This document shows, piece by piece, positions 1 through 9,872 of a stretch of 64,000 nt of DNA. Under the pieces are notes generated by a model. It saw nothing but the letters and a program-made list of their open reading frames with translations. It was not told the origin of the DNA and did not search any database. The DNA comes from Anaerosalibacter massiliensis (GTDB lineage Bacteria; Bacillota; Clostridia; Tissierellales; Sporanaerobacteraceae): assembly GCA_000751555.1 (NCBI GenBank), contig CCEZ01000043.1, positions 463,485 through 527,484 of the forward strand, read 5' to 3'. The stretch's first letter is position 1. The number at the start of each line of letters is the position of its first letter. Position numbers and translations under genes: made by a program.

Positions 1-136
1 TCTCTCTTGCGACTTCTCTTCCTGTATAACCTGAATTACTTGGAACCTTTAAATATTTGTTAAAGGATGTGGTTACTTTAATTTGAGCATAGAAAGATAT
101 GATTAAAGCTATCATGAGTAATAAATAATAATCCAT
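1..136 (-). CDS. YugP-type zinc metallopeptidase, N-terminal fragment
   Basis: The first 45 codons of a minus-strand gene that runs off the left edge. The visible residues are a hydrophobic segment (LLLMIALIISFYAQIKV) followed by SNSGYTGREVAR, the characteristic start of the YugP/Zn_peptidase_2 family of membrane-bound neutral zinc metallopeptidases. The HExxH zinc site would lie outside the window. The ATG at 136 has a good AGGAGGG ribosome-binding site. In related Clostridia this gene commonly follows priA-def-fmt, as here. The product should be a membrane-anchored protease of unknown substrate. Confidence 0.75.
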   Translation of the reverse strand, partial: MDYYLLLMIALIISFYAQIKVTTSFNKYLKVPSNSGYTGREVARE

Positions 137-196
137 AAAAACCCTCCTTTTTTTATAGTATCATAATATAATACTATAGTTTTTATAATAATGCAA

Positions 197-1126
197 CTAT
201 TCCAAAATTGTCCCTACTTTTATTTCATTGCCCTTAATAAAATCCTCTACCCTCATTTTTCTTTTGCCTGGAAATTGTAATTCTTTAATTATAATACATG
301 AATCTTTAGAATTCACAAATATTCCTTCATTATCCACCTTAACTATTTCACCATTTTCGCCTTCTTTAAATTTAGAACATAATTCAACTCTGTGAATTTT
401 TACATTGTTCTTTTCATAAAATGTATAAGCAGTAGGCCAAGGCTTTAGTCCTCTTACAAGATTTTTTATTGATTCACCTGATTCATTCCAATCAATTTTT
501 CCCATTTTCTTATTTAACATTGGAGCATAGTTGGATTTTGAATCATCTTGGCTTTCAGGAGTTATTTTACCACTAATTATACCTTTTAATGCTTTAACAA
601 TTGTTTTTCCACCTAATTCAGATAAACTATCATGAATGGTTATTGCATCATCATCTTCTTTAATATTTATACTTTCTTTTATATATATATCTCCTGCATC
701 TAATTTCTCAACCATTTCCATAATAGTTATCCCAGTTTCTTCTTCTCCATCTATAATTGCCCAATTTATAGGTGCTGCTCCTCTATATTTAGGTAAAAGG
801 GATGCATGAATATTTATACAAGCATATTTAGGAATTGATAAAATCTTCTTCCTTAAAATTTGACCATACGCAGCTACAACTATAAAATCTGGTTTAATAT
901 CTTTTAATTTATTTATACTATCTTCACTATTTATATTGTCTGGCTGGAATACTTCCAAACCTAATTCTTCTGCTCTAGCTTTTACAGCTGTAGGTAAAAG
1001 CTTTTTCCCTCTTCCCTTTGGTCTATCCTTTTGAGATACTACTAATGGGATATCAAACCCTTCTTCATATAGTTTTTCTAATGGCTTTACAGCAAATTCT
1101 GGCGTTCCCATATAAATAATTTTCAT
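197..1126 (-). CDS. fmt: Methionyl-tRNA formyltransferase
   Basis: Transfers a formyl group from 10-formyl-tetrahydrofolate to Met-tRNA(fMet), making the initiator tRNA of bacterial translation. The 309-residue protein has the usual family length. The N-terminal Rossmann domain carries the catalytic Asn105, His108 and Asp143, with the folate-binding SLLPKYRG loop at 109-116. The C-terminal third is the tRNA-binding OB-like domain. The ATG follows AGGAGGGG, and that ribosome-binding site overlaps the stop codon of def, so the two genes are probably translationally coupled. def removes the formyl group that fmt adds, a classic functional pairing. A probable initiator tRNA is cut by the right edge of the window. 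Confidence 0.97.
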   Translation of the reverse strand: MKIIYMGTPEFAVKPLEKLYEEGFDIPLVVSQKDRPKGRGKKLLPTAVKARAEELGLEVFQPDNINSEDSINKLKDIKPDFIVVAAYGQILRKKILSIPKYACINIHASLLPKYRGAAPINWAIIDGEEETGITIMEMVEKLDAGDIYIKESINIKEDDDAITIHDSLSELGGKTIVKALKGIISGKITPESQDDSKSNYAPMLNKKMGKIDWNESGESIKNLVRGLKPWPTAYTFYEKNNVKIHRVELCSKFKEGENGEIVKVDNEGIFVNSKDSCIIIKELQFPGKRKMRVEDFIKGNEIKVGTILE

Positions 1127-1136
1127 TGAACCCCTC

Positions 1137-1592
1137 CTAATCCTCTTCTATTTCCTCTACAATTTTATCAATAAATAAGACTCCATTTAAGTGATCTATT
1201 TCATGACAAAGGGCTCTAGCTAAAAGACCATTTCCTTCAATTGTTTGTTCCTTACCATCTGTATCTAAATATTTTACCTTTACTTTCTCAGGTCTTAAAA
1301 CTTTTCCTGCTCTATTTGGCACACTTAAACATCCTTCTACATCTAAATTTTCTCCTTCTTTCTCTATTATTTCTGGATTTATTAATTTTAGAATTCCTTC
1401 CCCTATATCAATAACTATAGCTTTTCTCAATATCCCTACCTGTGGAGCTGCTAATCCTACTCCTTCATTTTCATGCATTGTTTCAACCATATCATCTAAA
1501 AGAGTTTTTATTCTATCATCTATTTTAGTTATTTCCCTAGATTTTTTTCTTAATATAGGATCATTTACATATCTTAATTGTCTAATTGCCAT
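1137..1592 (-). CDS. def: Peptide deformylase
   Basis: Metal-dependent hydrolase that removes the N-formyl group from nascent proteins at the ribosome. At 151 residues it is the short clostridial type. All three family motifs are present: GVGLAAPQ at 44-51, EGCLS at 86-90 with metal ligand Cys88, and HEIDH at 130-134 with two His ligands and the catalytic Glu. It lies between priA and fmt with only about 10 bp on either side, so all three are probably one transcript. Confidence 0.97.
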   Translation of the reverse strand: MAIRQLRYVNDPILRKKSREITKIDDRIKTLLDDMVETMHENEGVGLAAPQVGILRKAIVIDIGEGILKLINPEIIEKEGENLDVEGCLSVPNRAGKVLRPEKVKVKYLDTDGKEQTIEGNGLLARALCHEIDHLNGVLFIDKIVEEIEED

Positions 1593-1603
1593 TTTTATTC
1601 CTC

Positions 1604-4078
1604 CTATAATATTGAATTTGGATTTACATCTATACTAAACTTTATGCCTTTGTATTTTTTACTTTGACTATTATATATACATACCCTATTAATTATATCT
1701 TTTAACATACTTGAATCCCCTTTGTCTGATTTAAAAATAATTTGCCATCTATGATTATTCTTAAGTTTTTCTAATGGTGCAGGATTAGGTCCAAATATAT
1801 CTTTTTCTAGTTTTTCCAACTTATTTTTTCTAAGTTCTAGTATTATTTTTCCATATACCTCTTTAGATACTTCAGATACCTTCCCTTTATCTCTACCATA
1901 TATAACTAAGCTAATAATCTCCATATAAGGTGGATATTTAAATTCCCTTCTTAACAATATTTCCTTATTATAAAATTGAGTATAATTATGTTCTTTTGCC
2001 ATCTGAATACTGAAATGTTTTGGATTGTAAGTTTGCACTATTACCTGACCCTCAAAATCTCCCCTTCCAGCTCTACCTCCCACTTGAGTTAAAAGTTGAA
2101 ATGTTCTTTCAGAAGATCTAAAATCTGGTAAATTTAAACTAGTATCTGCTGCAATAATGCCTACTAAAGTCACAAGGGGAAAATCTAATCCTTTAGTAAT
2201 CATTTGAGTTCCAATTAAAATATCTATATTCCCATTTTTTACATTTTGTAAAATTTTCTCATGACTTCCTTTTCTAGAAGTAGTATCTACATCCATTCTT
2301 GCCACCTTAGCTTGAGGAAAAAGCTTCTTTATTAGATCCTCTACCCTTTGAGTACCTGATCCAAAATACTTAATATATTTACTTCCACATTTAGGACAAA
2401 TTCTAGGCGGTGTGTCTATCATACCACAATAATGACATTTTAATTTATTATCAGAGAAATGATATGTTAAAGAAATATCACAATTCTTACATTTTGCTAT
2501 ATAGCCACATTTTCTGCAAGATATAAAAGTTGAATATCCTCTCCTATTTAAGAATAAAATTGTTTGCTTTTTATCTTTTAAGTTTTCTTCTATGGCATTA
2601 TATAAATCTGTACTCAAAATAGATTTATTTCCTGAATTTAACTCATCTCTCATATCTACTATATTCATAATAGGTAATTTTTTATTATTGATTCTATCTA
2701 ATAAAGTTAAAAGTTTTATTTCTCCATTTTTAGCTCTATAATATGTTTCTATTGAAGGTGTTGCCGTTCCAAGAACCAAAGCAGCTCCTTCTAGTTCACA
2801 TCTTTTTTCTGCTACTTCAATAGCATTATATTTAGGGTTCATACTAGATTTATAACTATTTTCATGTTCCTCATCTATTATTATTATACCTAAATTATTA
2901 AAAGGAGCAAAAACAGCAGACCTTGCACCTACAACTATTTTTACTTCCCCTCTTTTTATTCTTCTCCACTCATCAAATCTTTCCCCAGCTGAAAGTCTAC
3001 TATGTAATACTGCTACATTTTGACCAAACCTCCCTACAAATCTTTCTACTGTTTGAGGTGTAAGAGAAATCTCTGGTACCAATACTATAGCCTCTTTTCC
3101 CTTTTCAATAAGCTTTTCAATTAATTGAAGATATATCTCTGTTTTCCCACTTCCTGTTACTCCATGGATTAAAAACTTATTTTCTTTATTCTCTTTTATA
3201 CAATTTAATATTTCATCTAAGCAATATTGCTGCTTTTCTGTCAATCTATGTTTTTCATAATTTAAAATACCCTTTGGTATTGGATTTCTCAAAACTTCTC
3301 TTTCAATAATTGCTATTCTATTTTTTTTCTCTAATGATTTTATAACTCCATGAGAAGTATTTACCTCTTTTAATAATTTTTTTAAGGGAGTTTCTCCATG
3401 CATATACAAATATTCTATAATTTCCTTTTGCTTAAAAGCTCTATTGTCAATTTCAGAAATTAGTTCTTCTAATTTAATATTATTATCTTTTAAATCAATA
3501 TACTTTTCATATCTTTTTCCAACTTTCGTTCCAACTTCTAAATCAGTTTCCAATATTCCTATTTCTTCTAATTTCTTTATATGCTTTCTTATATTATTAT
3601 CTTTAATTTTTTCTTTTAATTCTTTAAAAGAAATTTTCTCGTTTTTATTTAATAAATTAATTATATTCTTTTGAATATGAGATAAACTATATGTCTCTGA
3701 ACTTGGTCTGTTTTTCATATAGATATAGGTAGTTATTTCTTTGATATCTCCCGGAGGCATAACAGCATGCAATGCATCTAAATAAGAGGATAGATATTTT
3801 TCTCTCATCCATAAACCTAATTCTAAAATTTCCTCAGAAATAATAGGCCTATCATCTAATAATTCTTCAATATACTTTAATTTAAAAATATCTCCACTAT
3901 ATCTTTCCGTTTCTATTACAATACCTTTAATAAATCTATTTCCCATTCCAAAGGGAACTAGAACTCTCATTCCTTGTTTCAAATCCTCTTCCATATCTTT
4001 CTTAACTGCATAGGTATAAGGTTTGTCCGTTTTTGAAGCCCTATTGTCCACTATCACCTTAGCAATGATTTTACTCAT
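1604..4078 (-). CDS. priA: Primosomal protein N' (replication restart helicase)
   Basis: 3'-to-5' DNA helicase that recognises abandoned replication forks and reloads the replisome. An N-terminal DNA-binding part precedes the helicase core: Walker A GVTGSGKT near residue 306, DEEH box near 402. An inserted zinc region follows, with four Cys pairs (CRKC, CKNC, CHYC, CPKC). The reading frame is open to a TTG at 4087, but the ATG at 4078 (MSKIIAK) is preferred because AGAGGA lies at proper distance before it and overlaps the TTG. The length of about 824 residues is normal for Firmicutes. Confidence 0.96.
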   Translation of the reverse strand: MSKIIAKVIVDNRASKTDKPYTYAVKKDMEEDLKQGMRVLVPFGMGNRFIKGIVIETERYSGDIFKLKYIEELLDDRPIISEEILELGLWMREKYLSSYLDALHAVMPPGDIKEITTYIYMKNRPSSETYSLSHIQKNIINLLNKNEKISFKELKEKIKDNNIRKHIKKLEEIGILETDLEVGTKVGKRYEKYIDLKDNNIKLEELISEIDNRAFKQKEIIEYLYMHGETPLKKLLKEVNTSHGVIKSLEKKNRIAIIEREVLRNPIPKGILNYEKHRLTEKQQYCLDEILNCIKENKENKFLIHGVTGSGKTEIYLQLIEKLIEKGKEAIVLVPEISLTPQTVERFVGRFGQNVAVLHSRLSAGERFDEWRRIKRGEVKIVVGARSAVFAPFNNLGIIIIDEEHENSYKSSMNPKYNAIEVAEKRCELEGAALVLGTATPSIETYYRAKNGEIKLLTLLDRINNKKLPIMNIVDMRDELNSGNKSILSTDLYNAIEENLKDKKQTILFLNRRGYSTFISCRKCGYIAKCKNCDISLTYHFSDNKLKCHYCGMIDTPPRICPKCGSKYIKYFGSGTQRVEDLIKKLFPQAKVARMDVDTTSRKGSHEKILQNVKNGNIDILIGTQMITKGLDFPLVTLVGIIAADTSLNLPDFRSSERTFQLLTQVGGRAGRGDFEGQVIVQTYNPKHFSIQMAKEHNYTQFYNKEILLRREFKYPPYMEIISLVIYGRDKGKVSEVSKEVYGKIILELRKNKLEKLEKDIFGPNPAPLEKLKNNHRWQIIFKSDKGDSSMLKDIINRVCIYNSQSKKYKGIKFSIDVNPNSIL

Positions 4079-4131
4079 AATTACCAATCCTCTTTATCTA
4101 TTAAAAAATTAAAAGCCAGACGAAAATCTAT

Positions 4132-5328
4132 CTAGCTTTTAGTTTTCAATTTTACTATCTTATCTAAAATAATATTTGCCAATTTTTTCTTTTGCATCAA
4201 AGGATAATTTTCAATATTTCCATTTTTATCTATTATAGTAACTATATTTGTATCAGTCTTAAAGCCAGCTCCTTCTTTTGACACATCGTTAGCTACAATA
4301 AAATCAAAGTTTTTTCTTTTTATCTTTTCATTTGCAGATTCTATAATATTATCTGTTTCTGCTGCAAATCCAACCATTATTTGAGATTTTTTTATTTTCC
4401 CAAAATGTCTGGAGATATCTGGATTCTTAATAAACTTCATCTCTAAGATATCATTTTTCTTCTTAATCTTTGAATTACTTACCACATTAGGTCTATAATC
4501 CAAAGGGGCAGCTGCTTTTATTAAAATTTGGCAGTCATTAAATTCTTTCTCTACTGCATTAAGCATTTCCCTTGTAGTATTTATATTAACTACCTTAATA
4601 TCTGTAGGTGGTTTTAAATTAGTAGGTCCAGTAATCAAGACTACATCTCCACCTCTCTTTTTGGCTTCTTCTGCCAATGCATAACCCATCTTGCCGCTAG
4701 AAAAATTAGTCATATATCTTACAGGATCTAATGGTTCTATAGTTGGTCCTGCTGTTATAACTAATTTCTGGTTTTCTAAATCTTTAGGTCCAAAATAGCC
4801 TTTTACATATTCTATTATATTTAAAGGCTCAGCCATTCTACCAGCTCCATAGGTTCCACAGGCAAGAAGTCCACTTCCAGGTTCTATAAATTCATAGCCA
4901 AGATTTGATAGCTTATTCATATTTTCCTCTACAATAGGATTAGAATACATATGACTATTCATAGCAGGAGCAAATATAACCTTAGCCTCTGTAGCCATAA
5001 TAACTGTAGAAAGCATATCATCTGCTATTCCATTGGCTATTTTGCCTATTGTATTAGCTGTAGCTGGAGCCACTAATATTAAATCAGCTTTTTCTGCCAA
5101 TGAAATATGTTCAACCTCCCAAGTTTTTGGCTCTTCAAACATATCTACATAAACAAAGTTTTGGCTTAAAGTTTGAAAGGTCAAAGGAGATACAAATTCA
5201 GTTGCAGCTTCTGTCATTATAACTTGTATATTAGCATCCAATTTTTTCAATTTACTTACTAAATCAGCTGTCTTATAAGCTGCTATTCCTCCAGTTACTC
5301 CTACTAATATATTTTTACCATTTAACAT
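4132..5328 (-). CDS. coaBC: Bifunctional phosphopantothenoylcysteine decarboxylase / phosphopantothenate-cysteine ligase
   Basis: Catalyses two consecutive coenzyme A biosynthesis steps: ligation of cysteine to 4'-phosphopantothenate (CoaB) and FMN-dependent decarboxylation (CoaC). Residues 1-180 form the CoaC flavoprotein with His74, the PAMNSHM motif (Asn124) and the substrate-loop Cys157 in LLACGTYGAGRM. Residues from about 185 form the CoaB domain, beginning KLVITAGPTIEPLDPVRYMTNFSSGKMG. It sits in the classical gmk-rpoZ-coaBC-priA order, 9 bp after rpoZ. Confidence 0.97.
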   Translation of the reverse strand: MLNGKNILVGVTGGIAAYKTADLVSKLKKLDANIQVIMTEAATEFVSPLTFQTLSQNFVYVDMFEEPKTWEVEHISLAEKADLILVAPATANTIGKIANGIADDMLSTVIMATEAKVIFAPAMNSHMYSNPIVEENMNKLSNLGYEFIEPGSGLLACGTYGAGRMAEPLNIIEYVKGYFGPKDLENQKLVITAGPTIEPLDPVRYMTNFSSGKMGYALAEEAKKRGGDVVLITGPTNLKPPTDIKVVNINTTREMLNAVEKEFNDCQILIKAAAPLDYRPNVVSNSKIKKKNDILEMKFIKNPDISRHFGKIKKSQIMVGFAAETDNIIESANEKIKRKNFDFIVANDVSKEGAGFKTDTNIVTIIDKNGNIENYPLMQKKKLANIILDKIVKLKTKS

Positions 5329-5336
5329 TTCCTCAC

Positions 5337-5546
5337 CTACTTAATACTTTTAATATCTGGACGTTTATAAGTTATTTTATCCTCTGCTATTTCTTCTATA
5401 GCAATACTAACTGGTTTAGTTGAATCTGTTTCTATATAAGACTTGGAACCATCAACTAATTGTCTTGCTCTTTTAGCTGTCAACATAACTAAAGTATATC
5501 TACTATCTGCTTTTTTTGTCACTTCATTAATAGAAGGATATAACAT
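5337..5546 (-). CDS. rpoZ: RNA polymerase omega subunit
   Basis: Small subunit that binds the beta-prime chain and helps RNA polymerase assembly. The 69-residue chain MLYPSINEVTKKADSRYTLVMLTAKRARQL is typical. The frame is open upstream to 5561, but the ATG at 5546 is chosen because GAGGAGG lies 7 nt before it and the family starts at this point. It follows gmk directly, the standard pairing in Firmicutes and many other bacteria. Confidence 0.95.
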   Translation of the reverse strand: MLYPSINEVTKKADSRYTLVMLTAKRARQLVDGSKSYIETDSTKPVSIAIEEIAEDKITYKRPDIKSIK

Positions 5547-5557
5547 AAGAAACCTCC

Positions 5558-6160
5558 TCACAATAATATTTTATTTATTAATTCAATTTGTCTATCTACC
5601 TTAGACTTTTCAGCTGTTACTATAGATTCTAATTTTTTCACAGCTTTTTCAACCTTATCATTTACAATTGCATAATCATATTCATTTATATACTCTATTT
5701 CCTTAAAGGCATTTTTATATCTTCTGTCTATGTCACTTTTGCTTTCTGTTCCTCTTCTTATAATTCTATTTTTTAATTCTTCCATAGATGGAGGCAATAT
5801 AAATACAAATACTCCATTTGGATAAATTTTCTTTATCTGTAATGCTCCTTGAATATCTATTTCTAAAAATATATTTTCACCTTTTTTAATTTTATCTAAT
5901 ACATATTTCTTTGGAGTTCCATAAAAATTTCCATGTACATTAGCATATTCTAGGAATTCATTTTTACTAACCATTTTTTTAAATACATCTTCTGTTAAAA
6001 AAAAATAGTTCACTCCATCTTTTTCGCCTCTTCTAGGACTTCTTGTAGTAGCAGATATAGAAATATTCATATCTTCATTTCGCTGTAAAAATTTTCTACA
6101 TATAGTACCTTTACCACATCCTGATGGACCAGACACTACAACAAGTAGACCTTCTGCCAT
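5558..6160 (-). CDS. gmk: Guanylate kinase
   Basis: Phosphorylates GMP to GDP with ATP, feeding GTP and (p)ppGpp pools. The 200-residue protein has the P-loop GPSGCGKG at 11-18, the GMP-binding region STTRSPRRGEKDGVNYFF, and a lid rich in Arg (RRGTESKSDIDRRY). It lies between remA and rpoZ with short spacers, in one operon. relA, the (p)ppGpp synthase, is elsewhere in the window but not linked. Confidence 0.97.
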   Translation of the reverse strand: MAEGLLVVVSGPSGCGKGTICRKFLQRNEDMNISISATTRSPRRGEKDGVNYFFLTEDVFKKMVSKNEFLEYANVHGNFYGTPKKYVLDKIKKGENIFLEIDIQGALQIKKIYPNGVFVFILPPSMEELKNRIIRRGTESKSDIDRRYKNAFKEIEYINEYDYAIVNDKVEKAVKKLESIVTAEKSKVDRQIELINKILL

Positions 6161-6174
6161 ATTTCCTTCCTCCT

Positions 6175-6441
6175 CTAATCTATTTCCACATCTATTACTT
6201 CTTTACTATTTAACCTATGGGCTACAGTTTCAGGTTGAACAGCAGATAGAATAATATGATCACTATCTGTTACAATGACTGCTCTAGTTCTACGACCATA
6301 AGTTGCATCAATTAACATACTTCTATCCCTAGCTTCTTGTATCATTCTCTTTATTGGTGCTGATTCTGGACTTACTATAGCAATAATCCTATTTGCTGAT
6401 ACTATATTACCAAAACCAATATTTATTAGTTTAATGTTCAT
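6175..6441 (-). CDS. remA: RemA/YlzA-family DNA-binding regulator (DUF370)
   Basis: An 88-residue protein matching the DUF370 family across its whole length, including the signature [20 protein letters not shown] near the N-terminus and the segment [19 protein letters not shown]. In Bacillus subtilis RemA is a ring-forming DNA-binding activator of matrix and osmoprotection genes; whether that role holds here is not shown by the sequence. The yicC-remA-gmk-rpoZ order is conserved in Firmicutes and supports the call. Confidence 0.93.
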   Translation of the reverse strand: MNIKLINIGFGNIVSANRIIAIVSPESAPIKRMIQEARDRSMLIDATYGRRTRAVIVTDSDHIILSAVQPETVAHRLNSKEVIDVEID

Positions 6442-6458
6442 AACCTACCCTCCCTTAA

Positions 6459-7340
6459 TTATTCTACATTTTGAATCTGTTCTCTAATTTTTTCTAATTC
6501 ACTTTTAAAATCTACAACTAGTCTACTAATTGCTATATCACTAGATTTTGAACCAATGGTATTTATTTCTCTATTCATTTCTTGAATTAAAAAATCCAGC
6601 TTTCTTCCAACTGATTCATTACTATTTAAGCATCCAAAAAGTTGATCTACATGACTGTATAGCCTTACTACCTCTTCATCAATACTGCTTTTGTCAGCAA
6701 AAAATACAACTTCATTTGCTAGTTTATTTTCATCTAATTCGTATTGATTTTTTAAAAGTTCTCCAACTCTCTTTTCTAATTTTTCTCTATACTCTTCAAC
6801 TACTATAGGAGCTCTTTTTTCAATCTCTTCAATCATATTTTTAATATTCATTGTTTTTTTTGTTATATCATTAAAAATTTGTTCCCCTTCTTTACATCTC
6901 ATATTTATTAAATTATTCAAAGCTTCATCCAAAGCCTCTTTTAGACATGACCATATTTTATTTTCATCATCTTTTTTTCTTTCAGTTTTAACTACTTCTG
7001 GCATTTTTATAATATGATTTATATTAATATCTTCATCTATATTTAAATTATCTCTCATATTTTCTAATGCTTCTTTATAAGCCGTTGCTAATGGAATATC
7101 AACGTTAACATTTACATTGTTGTCATTAATGTATTTTAGATCTATGTAAACTTCCACTCTTCCTCGTCTTACCCTTTTTCTTATCATTTTATTTATATTT
7201 TCTTCCATATAATTGATATGTTTAGGCATCTTTATTATAATATCATTATATCTATGATTAAGTGATTTTACCTCAACAGTGAAATTATATGTATCATCAC
7301 TGCTCTCTCCCCTTCCAAATCCAGTCATACTCATTAACAT
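6459..7340 (-). CDS. YicC-family endoribonuclease
   Basis: About 293 residues, with the YicC N-terminal signature MTGFGRGE and the C-terminal DUF1732 part ending in QEMNREINTIGSKSSDIAISRLVVDFKSELEKIREQIQNVE. Members of this family have been described as endoribonucleases that act on small RNAs. Three in-frame ATGs are possible. The one at 7340 (MLMSMTGFGR) is preferred because the AAAGGG element directly abuts the upstream ATG at 7349, leaving that one no spacing, and because relatives start two or three residues before SMTGFG. It is the first gene of the yicC-remA-gmk-rpoZ operon behind a strong promoter. Confidence 0.93.
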   Translation of the reverse strand: MLMSMTGFGRGESSDDTYNFTVEVKSLNHRYNDIIIKMPKHINYMEENINKMIRKRVRRGRVEVYIDLKYINDNNVNVNVDIPLATAYKEALENMRDNLNIDEDININHIIKMPEVVKTERKKDDENKIWSCLKEALDEALNNLINMRCKEGEQIFNDITKKTMNIKNMIEEIEKRAPIVVEEYREKLEKRVGELLKNQYELDENKLANEVVFFADKSSIDEEVVRLYSHVDQLFGCLNSNESVGRKLDFLIQEMNREINTIGSKSSDIAISRLVVDFKSELEKIREQIQNVE

Positions 7341-7372
7341 GGTATTCATCCCTTTCTAATCCATTATAGTCA

Positions 7373-7400
7373 ATTTTACCATATTTTTTATTCCTGTCAA
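7373..7400 (-). promoter_or_regulatory. SigmaA-type promoter for the yicC operon
   Basis: On the minus strand a perfect -35 TTGACA (7395-7400) is followed after 16 bp by TAAAAT (7373-7378), preceded by TG one base upstream (extended -10). It lies 33 bp before the yicC start. It probably drives yicC-remA-gmk-rpoZ and possibly the genes beyond. Confidence 0.75.
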
Positions 7401-7513
7401 AGTAAATTACAATATAATTATATTGTAATTAGAATTTTTTATCTATAATATATTACAAAAATGTAACTTTTTAAATTCATTTATATTGTTTTATTTATTT
7501 AGTTCTTATTAAA

Positions 7514-7522
7514 TGGTATACT
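7514..7522 (+). promoter_or_regulatory. Extended -10 promoter element for rqcH
   Basis: TGGTATACT is a TGn-extended -10 hexamer located 32 bp before the rqcH ATG. No convincing -35 is seen at 17 bp, which is common for extended -10 promoters. Confidence 0.5.
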
Positions 7523-7553
7523 TTAATTAATAAATTAAATGGAGGAATAGAAA

Positions 7554-9326
7554 ATGTCTTTTGATGGAATTGTAACAAATGCTTTAGTAACAGAATTTAA
7601 AGAAACAATTGTTGGTGGGAGAATTGATAAAATATATCAACAAGAAAAAGATGAAATACTTATCCATATTCATAATTTAGGAAACAATTATAAACTACTT
7701 CTATCAGCTAGTAGCAATAATCCTCGAATATATTTAACGAACTTTTCCAAACAAAATCCTAATAATCCTCCCATGTTCTGTATGTTTTTAAGAAAACAAA
7801 TACAAGGAGGAATAATACTAGATATTAACCAATACGAATTGGATAGAATAATAATTATAGATATTAAATCCTTGGATGAAATGGGTGAAATCAATATAAA
7901 ACAATTAATCATTGAAATCATGGGAAAGCATAGTAATATAATTTTAGTTGATGAGTCCTCTAAAATTATATTAGATTCTATAAAGAGAATCCCTGAAAAT
8001 ATAAGTAGAGTGCGTCAAGTTCTACCAGGACTTCAATACCAATATCCTCCTTCTAACAATAAAATTAATCCTTTAAATGTAGATTTTAAAACATTTTTAG
8101 AAATAGGGGATAAAAGCAAAAAAAATTCTCAAGTATTTAAATATTTTTATACAAATTTTATTGGACTAAGCCCTTTAATTAGTCGAGAAATTTGCTATAG
8201 AGCTAATATAGACGAAAGGTCTACTACTGATGTTTTAACGGATTTAGATAAAAAAGAATTATATAACTCTTTTAAACTAACAATGGATGATATTTTAGAA
8301 AAAAGATTTACACCAAATATTATAAAAAATGATAATAATGAGATTTTAGCATTTCATGCTTTGAAACTTACTCAGTATGATGGCATAGATAAAGAATACA
8401 ATGAATCTATGAGTACTATTTTAGATAATTATTATAGAGAGAAGGATATTTTAGATAGAATTAGGCAAAAATCTTTATCCATTAGAAAAACTGTACAAAC
8501 TAAATTAGATAGAGATCTAAACAAATTAAATAAGCAAAGGGAAGAATTTTTAGAATCTAAAAAAAGAGAAAAATACAAAGTATATGGAGATCTAATATCT
8601 GCAAATATATATAAAATTGATAAGGGAGCAGACAAAGTAAAATTAGAAAATTTCTATACAGAAAATCTAGAAGAAATAAATATTCCTTTGGATCCAAAAT
8701 TATCTCCACCTCAAAATGCTCAAAGATATTATAAAAAATATGCAAAACTCAAAAATGCCTCTAAACTATTAGAAAAACAGATTCCTAAGACTAAATACGA
8801 AATTGATTATTTAGAAAATATACTCATTAGTATTGACAACTGTACAGAAGTAGAAGAATTAGATGAAATAAAAGATGAGTTAAGAAGAGAAGGGTATTTA
8901 AAAGGTAAAGACAAAAAGAATAAAAATAAAAAGGAAAGAACCTCTAAACCTTATCATTTTATTTCTTCCAACAATCTTGACATATATGTAGGAAAAAATA
9001 ATAAACAGAATGATTATTTAACCCTTAGATTTGCAAATAAAGATGATATATGGCTTCATAGTAAAGATATACCTGGAAGCCATGTTATTATTCGATTAGA
9101 AGATGCTGAGGTTCCAGAAGAAACTTTATATGAAGCTGCTCTTTTAGCTGCTTTCTATAGTAAAGCAAAAAATTCACAAAATGTAGCCATTGATTATGCC
9201 CAGAAAAAAAATGTTAAAAAACCAAAAGGTGCAAAACCAGGAATGGTCATATATGAAAAAAATAATACTATTTATGTAACACCTAAAAAAGAAGAAATTA
9301 ACAAAATAAAAAAGGTAGAAATTTAA
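7554..9326 (+). CDS. rqcH: RqcH/FbpA-type NFACT protein, ribosome quality control
   Basis: The 590-residue protein has the NFACT-N domain at its start (MSFDGIVTNALVTEF, GGRIDKIYQ), a helix-hairpin-helix and long coiled-coil middle (about 290-440), and the NFACT-R domain near the C-terminus (DDIWLHSKDIPGSHVII). In Bacillus subtilis RqcH binds stalled 50S-peptidyl-tRNA complexes and adds alanine tails as degradation tags; older annotation calls the family fibronectin-binding protein. The gene has GGAGGA before its ATG and is the only plus-strand gene in the first 18 kb. A YlmH homologue, another protein tied to stalled 50S particles, is encoded at 14 kb. Confidence 0.94.
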   Translation: MSFDGIVTNALVTEFKETIVGGRIDKIYQQEKDEILIHIHNLGNNYKLLLSASSNNPRIYLTNFSKQNPNNPPMFCMFLRKQIQGGIILDINQYELDRIIIIDIKSLDEMGEINIKQLIIEIMGKHSNIILVDESSKIILDSIKRIPENISRVRQVLPGLQYQYPPSNNKINPLNVDFKTFLEIGDKSKKNSQVFKYFYTNFIGLSPLISREICYRANIDERSTTDVLTDLDKKELYNSFKLTMDDILEKRFTPNIIKNDNNEILAFHALKLTQYDGIDKEYNESMSTILDNYYREKDILDRIRQKSLSIRKTVQTKLDRDLNKLNKQREEFLESKKREKYKVYGDLISANIYKIDKGADKVKLENFYTENLEEINIPLDPKLSPPQNAQRYYKKYAKLKNASKLLEKQIPKTKYEIDYLENILISIDNCTEVEELDEIKDELRREGYLKGKDKKNKNKKERTSKPYHFISSNNLDIYVGKNNKQNDYLTLRFANKDDIWLHSKDIPGSHVIIRLEDAEVPEETLYEAALLAAFYSKAKNSQNVAIDYAQKKNVKKPKGAKPGMVIYEKNNTIYVTPKKEEINKIKKVEI

Positions 9327-9340
9327 ATTTCTACCTTTTT
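9309..9340. terminator. Bidirectional terminator between rqcH and pyrR
   Basis: A perfect 16-bp inverted repeat with centre at 9324/9325 and A/T-rich outer arms. It overlaps the stop codons of both convergent genes, so it can stop transcription in both directions. Confidence 0.85.
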
Positions 9341-9872
9341 ATTCTTTAATCAACACCTGATCTTTTCCGTCTATTTCTTCAAATTCAACACTTACTATTT
9401 CATTTCTAGATGTAGGTACATTCTTTCCTATATAATCTGGACGTATAGGTAACTCTCTATGTCCTCTATCTATTAAAACTGCCAACTGTACTTTTTTTGC
9501 CCTTCCCTTATGAGCCAAAGCATCCAATGCTGCCCTTGCAGTTCTTCCTGTATATATTACATCATCTACTAATACAATAATTTTATTATTTATATCAAAA
9601 CTAAATTCACTTTTATTAATAATTGGATTTTTACTTATTTCCTCCAAATCATCCCTATAAAAAGTTATGTCTAATATTTCAACTGGAACTTTTTCCCCTT
9701 CAATTTCAAATATCTTCCTAGAGAGCCTTTCTGCAAAAGGAACCCCTCTAGTTTTTATACCTACTAATATAAGGTCTTTAGTACCTTTATTTCTTTCTAA
9801 TATTTCATTAGCTATCCTTGTAGTTGCTCTTTGAATTGCTTTTTCATCTAAAATAATCGCTTTAGTTATCAA
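9339..9872 (-). CDS. pyrR: PyrR bifunctional regulator / uracil phosphoribosyltransferase
   Basis: The 177-residue protein has the phosphoribosyltransferase PRPP loop [18 protein letters not shown] near 101-118 and the PyrR-specific C-terminal region [24 protein letters not shown]. In Firmicutes PyrR binds pyr mRNA leaders when UMP is high and also makes UMP from uracil. No pyr biosynthetic genes are in this window, so it acts in trans. The ATG overlaps the end of the preceding pseudouridine synthase gene, indicating translational coupling. Confidence 0.96.
   Translation of the reverse strand: MITKAIILDEKAIQRATTRIANEILERNKGTKDLILVGIKTRGVPFAERLSRKIFEIEGEKVPVEILDITFYRDDLEEISKNPIINKSEFSFDINNKIIVLVDDVIYTGRTARAALDALAHKGRAKKVQLAVLIDRGHRELPIRPDYIGKNVPTSRNEIVSVEFEEIDGKDQVLIKE

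Noticed and set aside
6548..6808. Plus-strand frames opposite minus-strand genes (for example inside yicC, relA, recJ, glyA)
   Set aside because: They lack ribosome-binding sites and any protein family signature, and each lies fully inside a well-supported gene on the other strand.
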